From contig CAVNZM010000005.1 in the NCBI GenBank assembly GCA_963693365.1, positions 10,974,001 through 11,038,000 of the forward strand: 64,000 bases of DNA, in the 5' to 3' direction. Below the pieces are notes generated by a model. The model saw only the letters and a program-made list of their open reading frames with translations, made no database searches and was not told the origin of the DNA. Shown piece after piece: positions 1 through 13,657 of the stretch. Each line of letters opens with the position of its first letter. The stretch's first letter is position 1. This DNA comes from Amoebidium appalachense (Eukaryota; Ichthyosporea). A program made the position numbers and the translations under genes.

Positions 1-984
1 GGCTCTGTGTGAGCCAATGGGTCAGTGGCCCATTTGGGTGACGGCAGGTGGTGGGACTCTTCTGCCTTTCTTTTTCGCTTTGGTGGTCCGTCTCTCCTCT
101 CTATCCCTGCATTGTGTGCTGTGTCTGTGTTGCCCTGCCTGCCTGCCTGCCTGCCCTCGTGTCTGTGTGTGGTGCCTGTGTGTCTGCATCTTTGAATGTA
201 CACTGCTGGCTCCCACAACACACACACACCCCGCTAGTTGCACCTAGGGCCCACCCACATGCATGGATACCCTAGAGCACACACACACACACACCACTAG
301 GTGCATATGCCTCCACGCCACATGCACATGCTCGTGCACGCCACATGCATTACACGCCTGCCCACCCACATGCACATGCACATGCACACCCACGGGCCAC
401 CCCCTCTTGCTTTTTCTTTTTCCGTCCCCCCCGTCACGATCCCACCGGTGTGGGCCGGAGGCGCAGCCCTCTGCCGGGAGAGAACCCATCACCCCAGACT
501 TCACCCAGAGGGCAAGGCCCCTGGGGGGTTTGGGGGGTTGGTTGGCAGCGAATGAAAACTGAGGCTGGTGATGGTAGGATACCTCCCTCCCCCCCCCCCC
601 CCCCTCTTCTTTGCCTCCACGTGAACCTGCTATGTTCTTCCGAAGCTTTGCCCCTTTTCTCTCCCCTTCAATCGATGTCCCAAGAATAGAGAAAAGGCCA
701 CCCTGTACCTCCCTATCCCTCGTGCTCTCTCTCTCTTTCTCCCCCTGTGTGCCTGACATGCAGCCAATCAAATGGAGGTGGGCACGTGCTCTGTGTGGGG
801 TCAAGATGCCTCTGGCTGTGTCCATGGGGGGGGATTCTTGCGGCTGGGGGGCTGGGAGCTAGCTTATGGGCTCTGGAGCAGAGTCACAGGATAGAAATCT
901 CACAACATATGGTCTGCCCCCCCCCCCCCCCCTCCCCCCCCCCCCCCCCCCCCTCTCCCCCCCCCCTTTTGCCTTCGCCCGGCA

Positions 985-1053
<69 letters not shown>

Positions 1054-2431
1054 ACCGATGTCGTGTGGATGTGCAGGACCCTTCGTGGATGGTGTGGAGG
1101 GCTGCTTTCGATCTTCGGCCTAGCCGGTGTGTGCCCTTCTCAGCCCCCCCCCCCCCCCCCCCCCCCCCCAAACACACACACACACACACTCCCCACACCC
1201 ATCCCTACCACTTTCCCCTCCCCTCTGTTCGCTGCCCTTTGTCGCTTCTTGTCTTTGTGTGTGTGTGCTTGTCTCTTTGTGCACAAAAAAAGAGGAGGGG
1301 AGAGAAGCGGAGGGGGGGGGGGGGGGGGGGGGGAACCACAAGCTTCTTGCACCCCACAGTCTTTGCATTCTCCCCATCAGTCATATGTCTCATTTTTTCC
1401 CACCTCCTATTTAACTCTTATTACACCATGTCCTACACATCTATTCCTGTCTCGGGCCCTTTTAGGGCCAGAAGAGTCACATTCCGCCTGCACATAGACG
1501 TGTGCCAATCTCATGTGGTGGGGGGGATGCCTCTGGGGCAAGATAGAAAGTTACGTGTGCAATGGTTGTAAAAGCTTCAGTGTGTGTGTGTCAGTGTGTG
1601 TGAGTGTGTGCGTGCTTGCGGAGGTGGTGATGAGTGGGGTTGGGGGGGTAATTTAGATCAGTGTGTGTGTGTGTGTGTGTTGGGGGGGGGGGGGGGGGGG
1701 GGGAGGGGGGGGGGGGGGGGAGAAGGGGGGGGGGGGGGGGTGGGGAGAGGAAGAAGGTGGGGATGGGGGGGAGGGGGGGGGGGGTTTGCGGTTATACTGT
1801 ACTGTACAGGAATCAGGAGGGCAGAATTTGACTTTGTATTTGGGGTGCAGGGTCTGACCAAGGAGAGCAGATGCATTGGAAGGATGCCATTGGTGAAGGC
1901 GTGCAAATGGAAAGCAAGAGCAACGGTTGATTGGCTGCACGGTTGGCACTTGTTTTGATTGGCTGTGGAGATCTCTAACGGAAATTTCTTGTGGAATGTG
2001 TGAAACATAGAACCCAAAGGGGTGCAGGTGGTGTGAGGAATTGATAAGCGTGTTTGGATCGTTTGTCTGTTTCTTTTCATGTTCATGCAGATGGATTTAC
2101 AAGTGCAGATCAGATATGTTTCCCACCTATACTTGGGAACAATGTGACGGGTGAACGAAAAGGGGAAAGGGCAAAAGGTCCAGAAACACCATGTTTTGAT
2201 GTCGCTGTTGCTATTATATGAGCTTTTGGATCGATGTGCTGTATTGTAAAATGAATAATAATAAAAAGGTGGAACGGTGATAGCATATAGTTGTCATTAT
2301 GTTGGTTTCATTACATGTGTGTAATATAGTCATTGTGATGTAATATAAAAATTAATGAATATGAGGGGAAAAAAAAGAAAAGAAAATAAAAATGAAAAAA
2401 AAGGTAGAACGGTGGTAGCATATGGTTGCCG

Positions 2432-2503
<72 letters not shown>

Positions 2504-3037
2504 ATAGTGGCACGTGTATGCACAGTATGTTAATGCCCGTGCGTGTTTGATGCATGGTGTGCATGAACATGTGGCCACGCTTGAGCAAGTGTGTACCTCA
2601 GGCTTCGCCCAGCCAATACTAATTTGGTTTACATTATGGGGGCAAAGAAAAAGGCAGAACCTGTATAATGAGACATTTTTTGAGTGGGGAGAGGGGGAGG
2701 GGGGAGGGGGGGGGGGGGGGGGAGGGGGGGGGGGGGGAGGGAAGGGAAATAAAGCTCAATCAACACCTTTGAAACTGGCTAAGCCAGTTGGTGAGTGCAC
2801 CAATTGAAAGACCCACGTAATATCTTCCATACCATCCTTCATGGCACCCCCACTTTGTGCATATCTCACATGATGTGGTTAAGCGGCGGCACTTTCGCCA
2901 CACCGGAAGTCCACATATTATATCAGTAATCTTAGTTTCAGACCACAGCTCGCACCCACCCACCCAGCTATTTAGTATGATTGGCTGACCCAATTGCTCC
3001 TTTTTATTACGTGAATTTCTCCCCCCCCCCCCCCCCC

Positions 3038-3078
<41 letters not shown>

Positions 3079-3082
3079 AATA

Positions 3083-3117
<35 letters not shown>

Positions 3118-3348
3118 TCTCTCTCTCTCTCCCTCCAGACACCACAGAACAAACTGAATGGGCAATTGTAGATTTGCCAATGTTGTGGATGCTGACTTGG
3201 ATGATATGTGCTAATAGCATCTGATTCACATCATGTGCATAGTATCGTTCGTCCATGCATGGGCAGCACGTAGGGAGAAAAATAGGTGCAGTGTGTGTAG
3301 TGTCACGGTGTGTGTGTGGGTGGTTGGATGCGTGGTGGGGTAGGTGGG

Positions 3349-3393
<45 letters not shown>

Positions 3394-5078
3394 CGGAAGG
3401 TCGTGTTGGCTTGCTTATGTTGGTATTGTTTAGTTACTATCCAGGTGTGTTGGGTGGACCATGGGGGTTCATGGTGGGGGGGGGGGGGAGGGGGGAAGGG
3501 GAGAAGGGGGGGGGAAAGGGGGGAGGGGGGGGGGGTTTGGAATGGTGGAGAGAGAAAGTAACGTTTACTTGTATTGCATATAATTTTTGCATAGCTCCCA
3601 TTTTTAGGGCTACGCTTCTAAACTCAGCCAAGTCGCTGAGCTAGCTTGTGACGCAAATTAAACAATTAGCCGCTTAAGCAGATATATTTAGTTGAAGGCC
3701 ACCCACATGCACTGACTGTATGCCCGATTGCGGGTATTCCTATTACTTCAGCAACATCACTCACTCATAGAAGTCTTTTCAGGCCCAGTATGATCGTAGG
3801 AGCTCAGCAAGATAGGTTAGGACTGTAAATCCGGTGGATTGAAACCCATCCTCGAAGTGTGTCGGACTCATAGCTTATTCCAAATTGTCTGCCACTAAAC
3901 TTAATTTCATTTTTGGGCCACAAAACCTTTTTTTTTTTTTTTTTTTTTTTTGGTTTTTTTGGAAACACCAATTGGTCCTTATACACACCGGTATTCAATC
4001 AAGTTCAGTATGAAATCAGTATGATTTACATTGTACAAAGCGGGCGAACTGATCCGTTGGATGGCACGAAAAATACACAACCGTCGACTCGATGACAAAG
4101 TGATAAAGGAGTGATCTGCCATGTCTCTAGGGCTACGGGCTCAGTCTGTATGGTCGGCAATAATCATTATACCTAAGAGTGATATACGGTATGGATACAT
4201 ACTATTGCAAAAACCCAATGGTGAAAAAATGCAGGAAAGACACCTTGGAAATGAAACGGGTCCAAGGGTTCAGTAGATTTCAAAAGTAATGCAGACTGCA
4301 TGTACGTAAATGAGTAACGAACGGTTCATGAACCCCGATATATTTGTTTGTGCCCATGTGTGTATATGCCATGGTGTTTCTGTGGCTACGGTTAGTAGGC
4401 AAGGACGATATGGTAGGGGTGTAGTCTATGTGCGTGTTAACTTTGTTGCAGTGTGTGTACATATGGGTATACACCTGTGTGTGTGCATGTGTGTGTAGGG
4501 CAGTCATATTACGTAGGCTGGGGTGTCTGTTTGCCAATGAAAATAATTTAACAGCTGGTGCACAGGGTGCTGTTTGTGGGCACACCCAATCAGTCTCAGA
4601 CTAGTGGTAGTGAAGAAATAACATTCGATATCAAGTCACGGTGTTCATTCCAACCAGTGGGCCACTCAGAGGAAAGAAAAAAAAAAGACTGACGGAGGGT
4701 AACACAAGCACGTGGTGGTGTATGACATTGTCGCCGACTGTGTGAGACGGCGTGTACACATGTGGTCTATGAGTGTTTGTGCCACGGTGTGCGCATGCGT
4801 GTAATTGTGAGTGTGTGTATATTTGTCGATCGTTGTTGTACAGTCGTTTCTGACCATGTCATGGTGCAAAGAGTACTAGTGCCTGCGTGTGGTACACAAG
4901 GCAAAAGTGGACTGGAATACGTGCGCGTTTCTGTGTGGTGTGCTTGTAGGTGTGCGTGTTTTTTATATATTTTATTTTAGTTTTTTGCCTGTGAATCCGG
5001 CTACAGCATGATTATAATCAGTATGCGCAGCTGGTGTTCTTGAGTGCCAGTGTGCGTGTGTGTGGTGTGTGTGCGCGC

Positions 5079-5109
<31 letters not shown>

Positions 5110-7059
5110 TGTGTGTGCGTGTGTGCGTGCGTGTGCGTGCGTGCGTGTGTGCGTGTGTGTGTGCGTGTGCGTTCTGTTTGTGTGTGTATGACCGCGGGTG
5201 TATAAGCCGGCAGTGCTTATTTGTGCATGCGTGTGCCACGGCATGTGTGTATGTGTTTCACGTCGTGGGCCCCACGACGTCACGCTCACACGTACTGACG
5301 GTGCGCACGCGCTGCGATGAACTTTACGTTCGCTGCAGACGGGCACACGTACGGTTTTATCGTCACCTAACCAATCGAATCGGCTAGACTCGAACCACCA
5401 TGATATGCAACCAATCAGTTCGGAAATACGTGTGCCAGGATGTTTTGCCTTTCGATTCCAGCGCGTGCGTTTTGACCCCACCTTGAGGCAATTTTTAAAA
5501 ACATTAAACAGCCATTCAGTGAAAAGGCTCGAAGCGAAGCAAATTTGATTTCTTTGCATGATTTTGATGCAATCGCTGACAAGGCATTGATAACGTCATG
5601 CATAACGTCATTCATTCCCGCTCGAATTCAAACCTCTTCGACCGTTCAGTACCGGTACCGGACTCCTCCGTGTGTCTTATGTCTGTCTGTTAACACCGTC
5701 ACAAACCGTTGGTCGCAGCCTATTATTAATACTCTCGGTTGCAGCTGCTTACTATGTGCCTGTGTCTGTAACCTGTTTCTAACACCGTCAACCTTACGTA
5801 TACTGTGTGTCATCTTTTTGATCGTTTCATCGTTTTGTGGCCTTTCAGGATTAAATGGGCTATGGTTTAACTGCACCAGCGATTATGCGATCTCATCTGA
5901 GTCAACCCTGTATTATCATATATTAACCAGAGACCAATAGATGGGCAGCTTTGAACATCAGCCAATCGCCGGACAGCATGATGCAGTCATCGTTGGTGGC
6001 TCCGATTTTTCCTTACACTCTCGCGACCGCGTGCATGCTTTCTGTCGCGGCGCCTCGACGGTTCGATGGAGTCCAGTGTTCGCTGAATGTGTAAGGAAAA
6101 AATAAGGAGCCATCTCAGTAGGTGGCAGGACGTCACGACAGTCACGACAGAAAACGGGTAACGGTTCGGCCTTGTTCAACTTCAGTGTTGACACTTCAGT
6201 TCATGTTGGTCCAATGGCCATTTCCGATTGGTAGAGAGAGCTTTCGGAGAGAGGAGTGCAAAGATGTGAGAGCGATCACTGATTGGAGGTCTATTTTTGG
6301 TCCGGTTCTATTGGCGGAGACGGTATCACGATATTACAACATCAAAGTTTAGTGAAATAATCAATCGCAATCTTTGCACAAAACCCTATGCATCATAACG
6401 GAATATTCCTGTCTGTTTTTTAATGATAATTTTTAAATGTGCTATAGTTATATATGGGTAATGATACATTTGTCTTAGACAACTGAACAATACCTGTTCA
6501 GTATGCAATTTATCGTCACGTCGATTCTTCCGTTGAAAAGTGTCGGTATCCTATTGGCTAGTGGAATGCGCCATTCCGTCGACCTGATTGGCTGAACACC
6601 CCACCCCCAACTTCCCAAGTTCCAAAGCCAACATCGAACTGTCTTGTTACCCCAAGAGGCTCCAAGTTTCTCATTTTTTAAGTCAACGTAACAAGTCAGC
6701 GTACATAGTGTTTATAGCCTTGATAACTACTCTAACTAACTTCTTTAGTTCTGATACCCTATGACTACGTTTGTGGCATTCCTTCGTTCTTGTAAGTTCT
6801 CGATCACGATTTTGCCAACAAACATCCTGTAGATTTGTAAGTCCAACATCGTGATGACCCAAGATTCATGGAATCTACGAAACACTAGGTTCTCGCTTGT
6901 TGTCCTGACTCAATTGTCACGCCAGTACTACCCCTTCTTTTCTATTATAGTACACGCGCACAGTGGGACAGTGTATGAAGTGTGGGGGAACACGGGCACG
7001 CGCTATGCCATGCCTCTGCCGAGGCTGTGGGCAGGCTACTGAGTCCTGTCACTGACAAT
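1..7059. other. Intergenic region, repeat-rich then unique
   Basis: No exon could be recognised. The first 3.6 kb is dominated by simple sequence: C-runs near 590, 920-966 and 1144-1170, a (CA)n tract 985-1048, G-runs 1681-1790, a (GT)n tract 2434-2502, a C-run joined to an A-run at 3019-3076, and 43 G at 3350-3392. From 3.6 to 7.0 kb most of the DNA is unique, interrupted by a GT/GC-alternating block at 5057-5172. The open frames here (for example 5545-5940) carry no recognisable domain. The last kilobase probably holds the promoter of the downstream secreted-protein gene; inverted CCAAT motifs lie at 6553-6557 and 6587-6591. Confidence 0.6.
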
Positions 7060-7114
7060 ATGCGTCCATGGACCAGCTACTCTTTGCTGGGCTTCCTGTG
7101 TGCCCTCGCTACCG
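7060..7114 (+). CDS. Signal-peptide exon of the SdrD-like protein
   Basis: ATG at 7060 opens 18 codons: two charged/polar residues, then a hydrophobic core [10 protein letters not shown], ending one base into a Gly codon at a consensus donor (GTACGTG). The phase-1 donor matches the phase-1 acceptor at 7341-7342. It was placed because the downstream repeats have no in-frame ATG with a secretory leader. Joining this exon to the repeat gene is inference from phase and proximity. Confidence 0.6.
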
Positions 7115-9186
7115 GTACGTGTTTGCGTTTTACCTTTTGACAGATGCATGCTTGGCTTGTATGGGTGCTTTTTGGGGCATTCGTGGTCGCGCCAATGGCC
7201 ACTTTACTCGGCATCGGTATAGTCTAAAAGTCAAGATGCTGGAACCCTTTCCAAGTTTTAATGTCAGCCACCGAAACATGGCTACTACATGAGTTGCATA
7301 TAGGCAGGAAATAACGTACACATACTAAGAGCCTGTTTGTAGGGGTCGGGGGACAGGAGTTGCAAGCGGATCGCACGCAGGGAGCTCTGTCGTGCCCACC
7401 TGGTACCCAAAACACACCACCATCAACAGACTGTGTACCTGTGCAAGGTAGGTTGACATAAAAAAAACGTTCCTTTCTTATCAACCCCTTTTGGCTTATA
7501 AATAATGGCTTTAGAAATGATTATAGTCCTCATTGCTATATGGAAAGGCACCTGGAGTTGAGCGGGAAGTAGTTAGCCTGTCTGTGTATGTGTGCGTGTC
7601 CGTGTGTGCGTTTGTGTGTGCGTGCGTGTACGCGCTCGTGTGTGCTTGTGTGTGTGCTAAAAGTCGGAGCTTGTGTAGGTTTGTATGTGTTTGTGTGTGT
7701 GGGTGGGTGGGGGTGGGTGTGGGTGTGGCGAAAAGGGGGCGGGTGAGGGGGTCCCAGGGTATTGTGGCTTAGCATATCTTTATTGCAGTGTGGGAAAAAG
7801 CAATTCCAGCATAAGTGGCAGAAGAAGAGCTACCGGACTACCAGGTATAGTGTACAGTTTTATACAGCGTTTTTCCCGAAGTCAAAAGGGTTAAACACAC
7901 ACTTCTACCATGAATCAAATCGTCATTGGGTATTCCACCCAGTGAACACACATTTGAGCCCACACACCCAAGCTACCACACAACTGACGCAAAACCCACA
8001 GACACCACCTCGCCGTCCAATCAAAATGCCCCATTACGAAAGCGCCCAATGGAACGACGGCCACCATCACCGTCCACTACACAAACCCAAACAAACCCGC
8101 AGTGTGTTGCCGGTACAGTGTACATCGATCGCAATCGAAACGGCAAACAAGACCCAGACGAACCTTTGTTGCCCCGCGCACGGCTGCACATGCAAAGGCA
8201 GGAGGGTGGGCAGGAGAGTGTAGTTGTTGTTGTGAATGCGGATGGAAGGGGGACATACAAGGCAAATGTTGTGCCAGGGCGATATCTGGTGACCATCACT
8301 CAGGAGAATGTGCCTATAGTGCAGGAACCAATGATAATCAACATTGGATTATCACCCGGCCAATCAGCAACGATAAATATCCCGGTTCAGCCGGGCGCAG
8401 TCTTGCAAGCCACACCACCACCACCACCACCACCACCACCAGTGATAAGTCGTGTTGTGTCCGGAGAACCAACACCTTTTTTGTCTCGAAGTGCTGTGTT
8501 GGTGAGTCGGGCAGCACCCACGTCTACAGTGACAGCTCAAGTTATGCCCACTACACCTGCAGGTGTGTGTGTGTTTTTTTTTTTGTTTTTTTTTTGAAAT
8601 ACATGCATGTCTGTTGGTTGTGATGTTGTGTTTGTATGACATTAGTGCTCGTGTTCTGGATTGGTGTGTTGTATGTGTGTGTTTAAGTATGTGGGTTATT
8701 GAGATGTGCTGTGTGTTCTATAATATTGTGTGTTGTGTTGGTGTGTTGTCATGATGAAAATACGGTTGTAGACATCCAGGTGCGTTTAGAATGTGTTTCT
8801 TTATGACTTCTACTGGACTTTGTTTGTGTAGGACTCTGATGCAGTGTTCTATTGCACGTGGATGGACAGTATGCAGTCCCTGCATGTGGATGGACAGTAT
8901 GCAGTCCCTGATGCACCAGTATATGTGTATTCTCGGGGTGCGTGTGGAAAAAGGTTTTGTTTATTATCAAACACCAACAGAGACACAATGTTCCATGCAA
9001 AGCCCCCTCCCCCCCTGCCCCCTCCTCCTCTTCCTCGTCCTCCCGTCCTATACACACATAAATGCACACACACGGGCGCGCGCACACACACGCACATACA
9101 CGGTCACACACACATACACACACACACACACATGCGGACACAAACACACACACACACACACACACACGTACACGCACACACGCGCG

Positions 9187-9249
<63 letters not shown>

Positions 9250-10844
9250 GCCCCACACAACCACACACAGGCACACCCATACACCCACTCACACACTCAC
9301 ACTCACTTTCACACCCACACAGGCGGGTTTGTGCAAGGCCAGGTGAGTCTTCAACAGCGCCCAGGTATCACTGTGGCCCTCCCCAACGTTCGAGTTACCC
9401 TCACGGCCGGACCTATCAATCTCTCCACCAATACCGATCACTCGGGAAAATTTGCGTTTTCTTCCCTCCCATTTTCAACAGTCGAAATTCGCATCGATTC
9501 AAAGTCTCTTCCGGCTGGGGCGGTAGCATTAAGGCCGTTTCCCAGGGTCAATGGGGTCGGTGTACGGTTGAAACAAGATGCTATTGCGGTAAAAGTCCCG
9601 TTTTTGTATGAAATTTCAACTATCACGCCGATTATCAACCTACCTCGGCCTCCGCCAACCACCGTGACTACCTCCGCCGCGACAGGTGTGCCTCAACCAA
9701 TCAGTGTGAATGTGCCGACAGGTACCCTGACGACTTTCACTTTCCGGCCCACGCGGATTCCGATCCACACCCCATCACCCGTGATCATTTCTACCATCGT
9801 CCCAAACCCACCCGCTCGGGCCAGTGATACTATAGCTGTCGTGGCAGCACCGGCGGTCGTCATCACCCAAACTGTGGCTCCCTATCCCCTTCAGGGGTGG
9901 TCCGTAACAATCAGACCCCCACTAAGTGTAGTCGCTCCGACCGTTGTTCCTCAGCCCACTCCCTCCCCTTCACCAGGGGGGTTTTTTGTGCGGGGACGGG
10001 TTCAATTTTCCAACCAAACTGGTGTGGCTCGTGCCACGGTTCGGCTGCTGGGGACGGATGGGCGGTTACTTCGGACAACCGCCACAAATACGCTGGGAAT
10101 TTTCCAGTTTATGAGGATCCCTGCGCGGGACTATCAATTGGCTGTCGGTCTCCCCCCAACCCTCAACCTCGTCTTTGTTGCCGATCCGGAGGGGACCCCG
10201 GACGGCAAAGTGGCCCTTTCGGTTGGGCCCGGGGGACTGGCTGAAAGACAGCTGCTTTTTCTGGTAGATTCCATGGGGTCTAGGGAGCCAGGCGCCATTG
10301 TGAAGTCGTTTTTGTTCATCGACACGGAGACGGACAGTGCGGGCGACGACCGCGTTGCGAACGCTACCGTCCTATTGGTCAAGGAATCGACCAATCAAAT
10401 TGTGCGCATGGCCAGTTCGTCGGCCAATGGGGAGTATTCATTCGAGGATATCGAACCGGGCCGGTATGTGGTCACCCTCGATAATCGCACATTGGGTGAC
10501 TATCTCCTTCCAGTCAACGGCACCTTCCTTCCTGTTGTGATTGAACCGGGGAAACGGCTGGAGAACGTGTCGTTTGTCTTCAACACGTCAATCAGCCTCG
10601 GTCCCTCGATCGTGTATATTGACGCTAACGAGAATGGTCAATATGACATTGGGGAGGAAGGTTTTCCGGATATTTTGGTGCGCATCCAGAGGGGTCCCCG
10701 TCCGTACCCTGCCCGGACCAATGCACAGGGGGTGTATCATATCAATAACCTGTCCCCAGGCCGCTATGATGTGACCGTAGGTCTCCTGCTCCTTTTGCCC
10801 CCCTGGCCGATTGCATTAATAAGCATGAATGTGTGGACACTGCT

Positions 10845-10911
<67 letters not shown>

Positions 10912-11039
10912 GTGCACTCGTGCACTAAAAGCCATCCAAGACTCTCCCCCCCCCCCCACCCCCACCACCACCATGGGTACCAAACCCTCCCCCACCCACC
11001 CACCCATTCACCCACCTACCACAACCCTTTCTCCCCCCC

Positions 11040-11077
<38 letters not shown>

Positions 11078-13414
11078 CGCCACCACCACATGAAGCTCCT
11101 TGAGGATGGTGTATAGATGGGCTTTGTATGTGCTCCTGTTGTGTTTTCTTTGCATCCATATGTGCAGCATGCTATCAGTCGTCAAATCTGCATTTTATAC
11201 TTGGCACTGCATAGCACACACTGAACCCCAAAGCCATCACAAAATCAACCTACTCCGAGGGCCCCCCCTCCCCCCCCCCCCACAAAAAAAAAAGGCAACC
11301 CAGAAGAGGACACAGAAGCACGCTCACAAGCCAACCTCCCCAAACCCCCCCCCTCCCCCCCCCCCCCCCCCCCCCCCCCCTCCCAAAAGGAAAAAAGGCA
11401 CACACAACTGACACACCTGCACACCCACAGATCAGTCTGATGGATTTTACCGGCCGCTACGCCGCCACCGAATTTGTCGATTTTCTCGACTTCACCACCG
11501 GCACCCGTCTCGTCCAGAATTTTGGCTACCGCCAACTCAACGCATCTATTGTGTCTATGGTGGTCAATAAGACTATGGCCCCCGTCACGTCAGAAGAGCC
11601 CCTAGCAAACATAAAGGTGCAGTTGATTCGCGACGGGCAGGGTGTGGTAGACACTGTGCAGACTAATGTCAACGGGGTGTATGCCTTTCTCAATATCCGA
11701 CCAGGCAACTACTCTGTGCAGGTGGTTATTTCGTCCGTGCCGGCTGGGGTGGTCGCATTTAACAACACCGTCAAGTACAATTTGGTTCTGGGCCCAGGGG
11801 ACAACATCACCACCACCCGCTTCGTATTTTCGCAACTCATATCCGAAGTGTCCGGAAAGGTATTTCGAGACCAGAACGGCAACGGGATATTCGAGCCGGG
11901 ACAAGGGGAGACGCCGTGGGCCGGGCCAGGTGACGGGCCGGACGGTGGGCTGGATGTTGAGATTAAGTTGCTACAGGACGGTGCAAACATCGACACTGAA
12001 AAGGCCCAACGGACGGGGGCTTACACCTTCCGGTCTCTTCTTTCTGGCAGCTATACCCTTCGCTTGAGCCTCGGGCTTAGCATGTACGGTTACGTGCCCA
12101 CACTACCTGTTAACGGCGAAGTAAACCTAACGGTTAGCAACGGTCAGACGGTTTCCGGGCTGGATTTTGGAATCCGGTTCGACCCGACCCTGTTTGGTGC
12201 GGTGGCATATGTGGATGCTAACACCAACGGCCGTTACGACGAGGGGGAGACCCGCATTGCAAATATCATCCTTACCATATCGGGCAATGGAATGTCCCAG
12301 CCAATCTCGGTAACCACGTCCGATGTAGGCACCTATCAACTTCCCCCAGGCACTGCCCCAGGCCAATACACGGTTGAAATTTCGACCGGTTCAGTCCCCA
12401 CTGGGTTGCAGCCGCTCAAGGGGGATCCAACGACCATCACCGTGGACGATATGGGCAACATCACCTCAGGGGCCATTGCCTTTGTCCCCCGAAACAACCT
12501 CCCCACGCCAAGAACCCCCGAAATTTCGCCTTCTGCAGCCGTCCGTCCCACCGCTCTACCTTCCGTCCCCGGGGCCACAGGCGCTATCAATGGTATTATC
12601 TATTTGGACAGCAACGAGAACGGTCAATTGGAAGATACGGCCGAATCGCGGATTAACGGGGTCGTGGTTTTGCTCGTCGACACCACCGTAAATCAGGTTG
12701 TGGCAACAAACCAAACGGACATCCGCGGTATTTTCACGTTTTCCAACGTCCCGTCGGCATCCTATCGCGTGCAGGTGCAGGGGGTTTTTTCACTCGTAGG
12801 GTACGAACTCGTGCCTCCGCAACCAGTCGCCATAATTGTCCGCCCCGGCCAGCCAGTACCCACCATCACGATGGCTTTCCGGCTAATTGCCCAATCAACC
12901 ACCCCCAGCCCAACCCCCACCCCCCAGCCATCCATCGATAAAACCCCCCCACCCCCCACCACCCCCACCACCACCTCCACCCGGCCAAAGACCCCCCCCT
13001 TCCGGAATATCCGCCCCCGGCCCACCACCAATACGCCCGGAGGCACCGCAACTCATACCGCTCAAAATGGGGCGATTATTTATCGACACGAATGCAAACG
13101 GTGTGGATGACCCGCAAGAACCGGGTATTAAAGACGCCGTGGTGACTCTATTGGATGCAAATGAGGTGCTGGTGGAGAAAACAAAGACGGACGAACGGGG
13201 TGCATACTCTTTTAGGCCCATACCACCAGGTGTTTATCGGGTTCGAATCGACCCGAGTAGTGTCCCAGGAGGGTTTGCACCACAGAACAAGCGGCTCGAG
13301 TCGGAGATGCGGGTCGGGTTGACGGGTCAGGCGATCCAGGTTGCATCCCTTGGGCCCATGTATGCGTGGAAATGGCCAAAGTTTGCATTGGTGGCGAAGA
13401 CCAGAGAATACGAG
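7060..13414 (+). CDS. Secreted protein with about ten SdrD/Cna-B-like repeats (frame disrupted)
   Basis: Probable cell-surface or extracellular-matrix protein. Proposed exons: 7060-7114 (signal peptide, [19 protein letters not shown]), 7343-7447 (Cys-containing, [14 protein letters not shown]), a 23-nt microexon 7822-7844 (weak), 8103-8562, 9323-10776 and 11431-13414. Phases join cleanly and acceptors are CAG or TAG. The body repeats a beta-sandwich unit opening with G-x-hydrophobic-Y-hydrophobic-D-x-N-x-N-G-x-x-D-x-x-E, seen at the start of exon 4, in [17 protein letters not shown] form near 10610, and near 11870, 12215, 12600 and 13075, plus more divergent copies near 9330, 9990, 10310 and 11545. 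Pro/Thr-rich linkers separate them. The D-x-N-x-N-G-x-x-D spacing resembles a calcium loop. Near 12.89-13.07 kb the frame changes from frame 1 to frame 2 with no GT available for an intron. The 3' end is unresolved: a further exon could start at 13743, or at 14067 with an almost immediate stop. Confidence 0.8.
8853..8908 (+). repeat. 28-bp tandem duplication
   Basis: Two adjacent 28-bp units, TGCAYGTGGATGGACAGTAT followed by GCAGTCCC, lie at 8853-8880 and 8881-8908 and differ at one base. They sit in intron 4 of the SdrD-like gene. Confidence 0.85.
9155..9247 (+). repeat. (CA)n microsatellite block
   Basis: Alternating CA interrupted by short CG steps, ending about 75 bp before the acceptor of the 9323 exon of the SdrD-like gene. 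The surrounding HTHTHT frames are artefacts of this tract. Confidence 0.9.
10848..10908 (+). repeat. (CA)n microsatellite
   Basis: Near-perfect CA dinucleotide array in the 10777-11430 intron of the SdrD-like gene. The same intron carries C-runs at about 11041-11074 and 11347-11380. Confidence 0.9.
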
Positions 13415-13607
13415 GTGGGTTGTTCTCCTCCTTGCATAGACACGGCTACAAGTGCATGTCCCATCAATGTTTTTGCATGCTTGTTTTGTGTTCCTTCTTG
13501 GATTTATGTCTGAGTTGTCCATGGTGATTTAGTGTTTCGATCCAAAACTGTGACACATTCGGCCCTCAAAGCCACACTACAAACCCAATGCACACACGCG
13601 CGCGCAC

Positions 13608-13657
<50 letters not shown>

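Noticed and set aside
5545-5940. 131-codon frame with hydrophobic segments
   Set aside because: No homology recognised and no splice or promoter context; the hydrophobicity follows from T-rich DNA.
12856-12908. A 53-bp GT-AG intron to explain the SdrD-like frame change
   Set aside because: Its removal would move the reading to frame 3, not the frame 2 needed for the last repeat.
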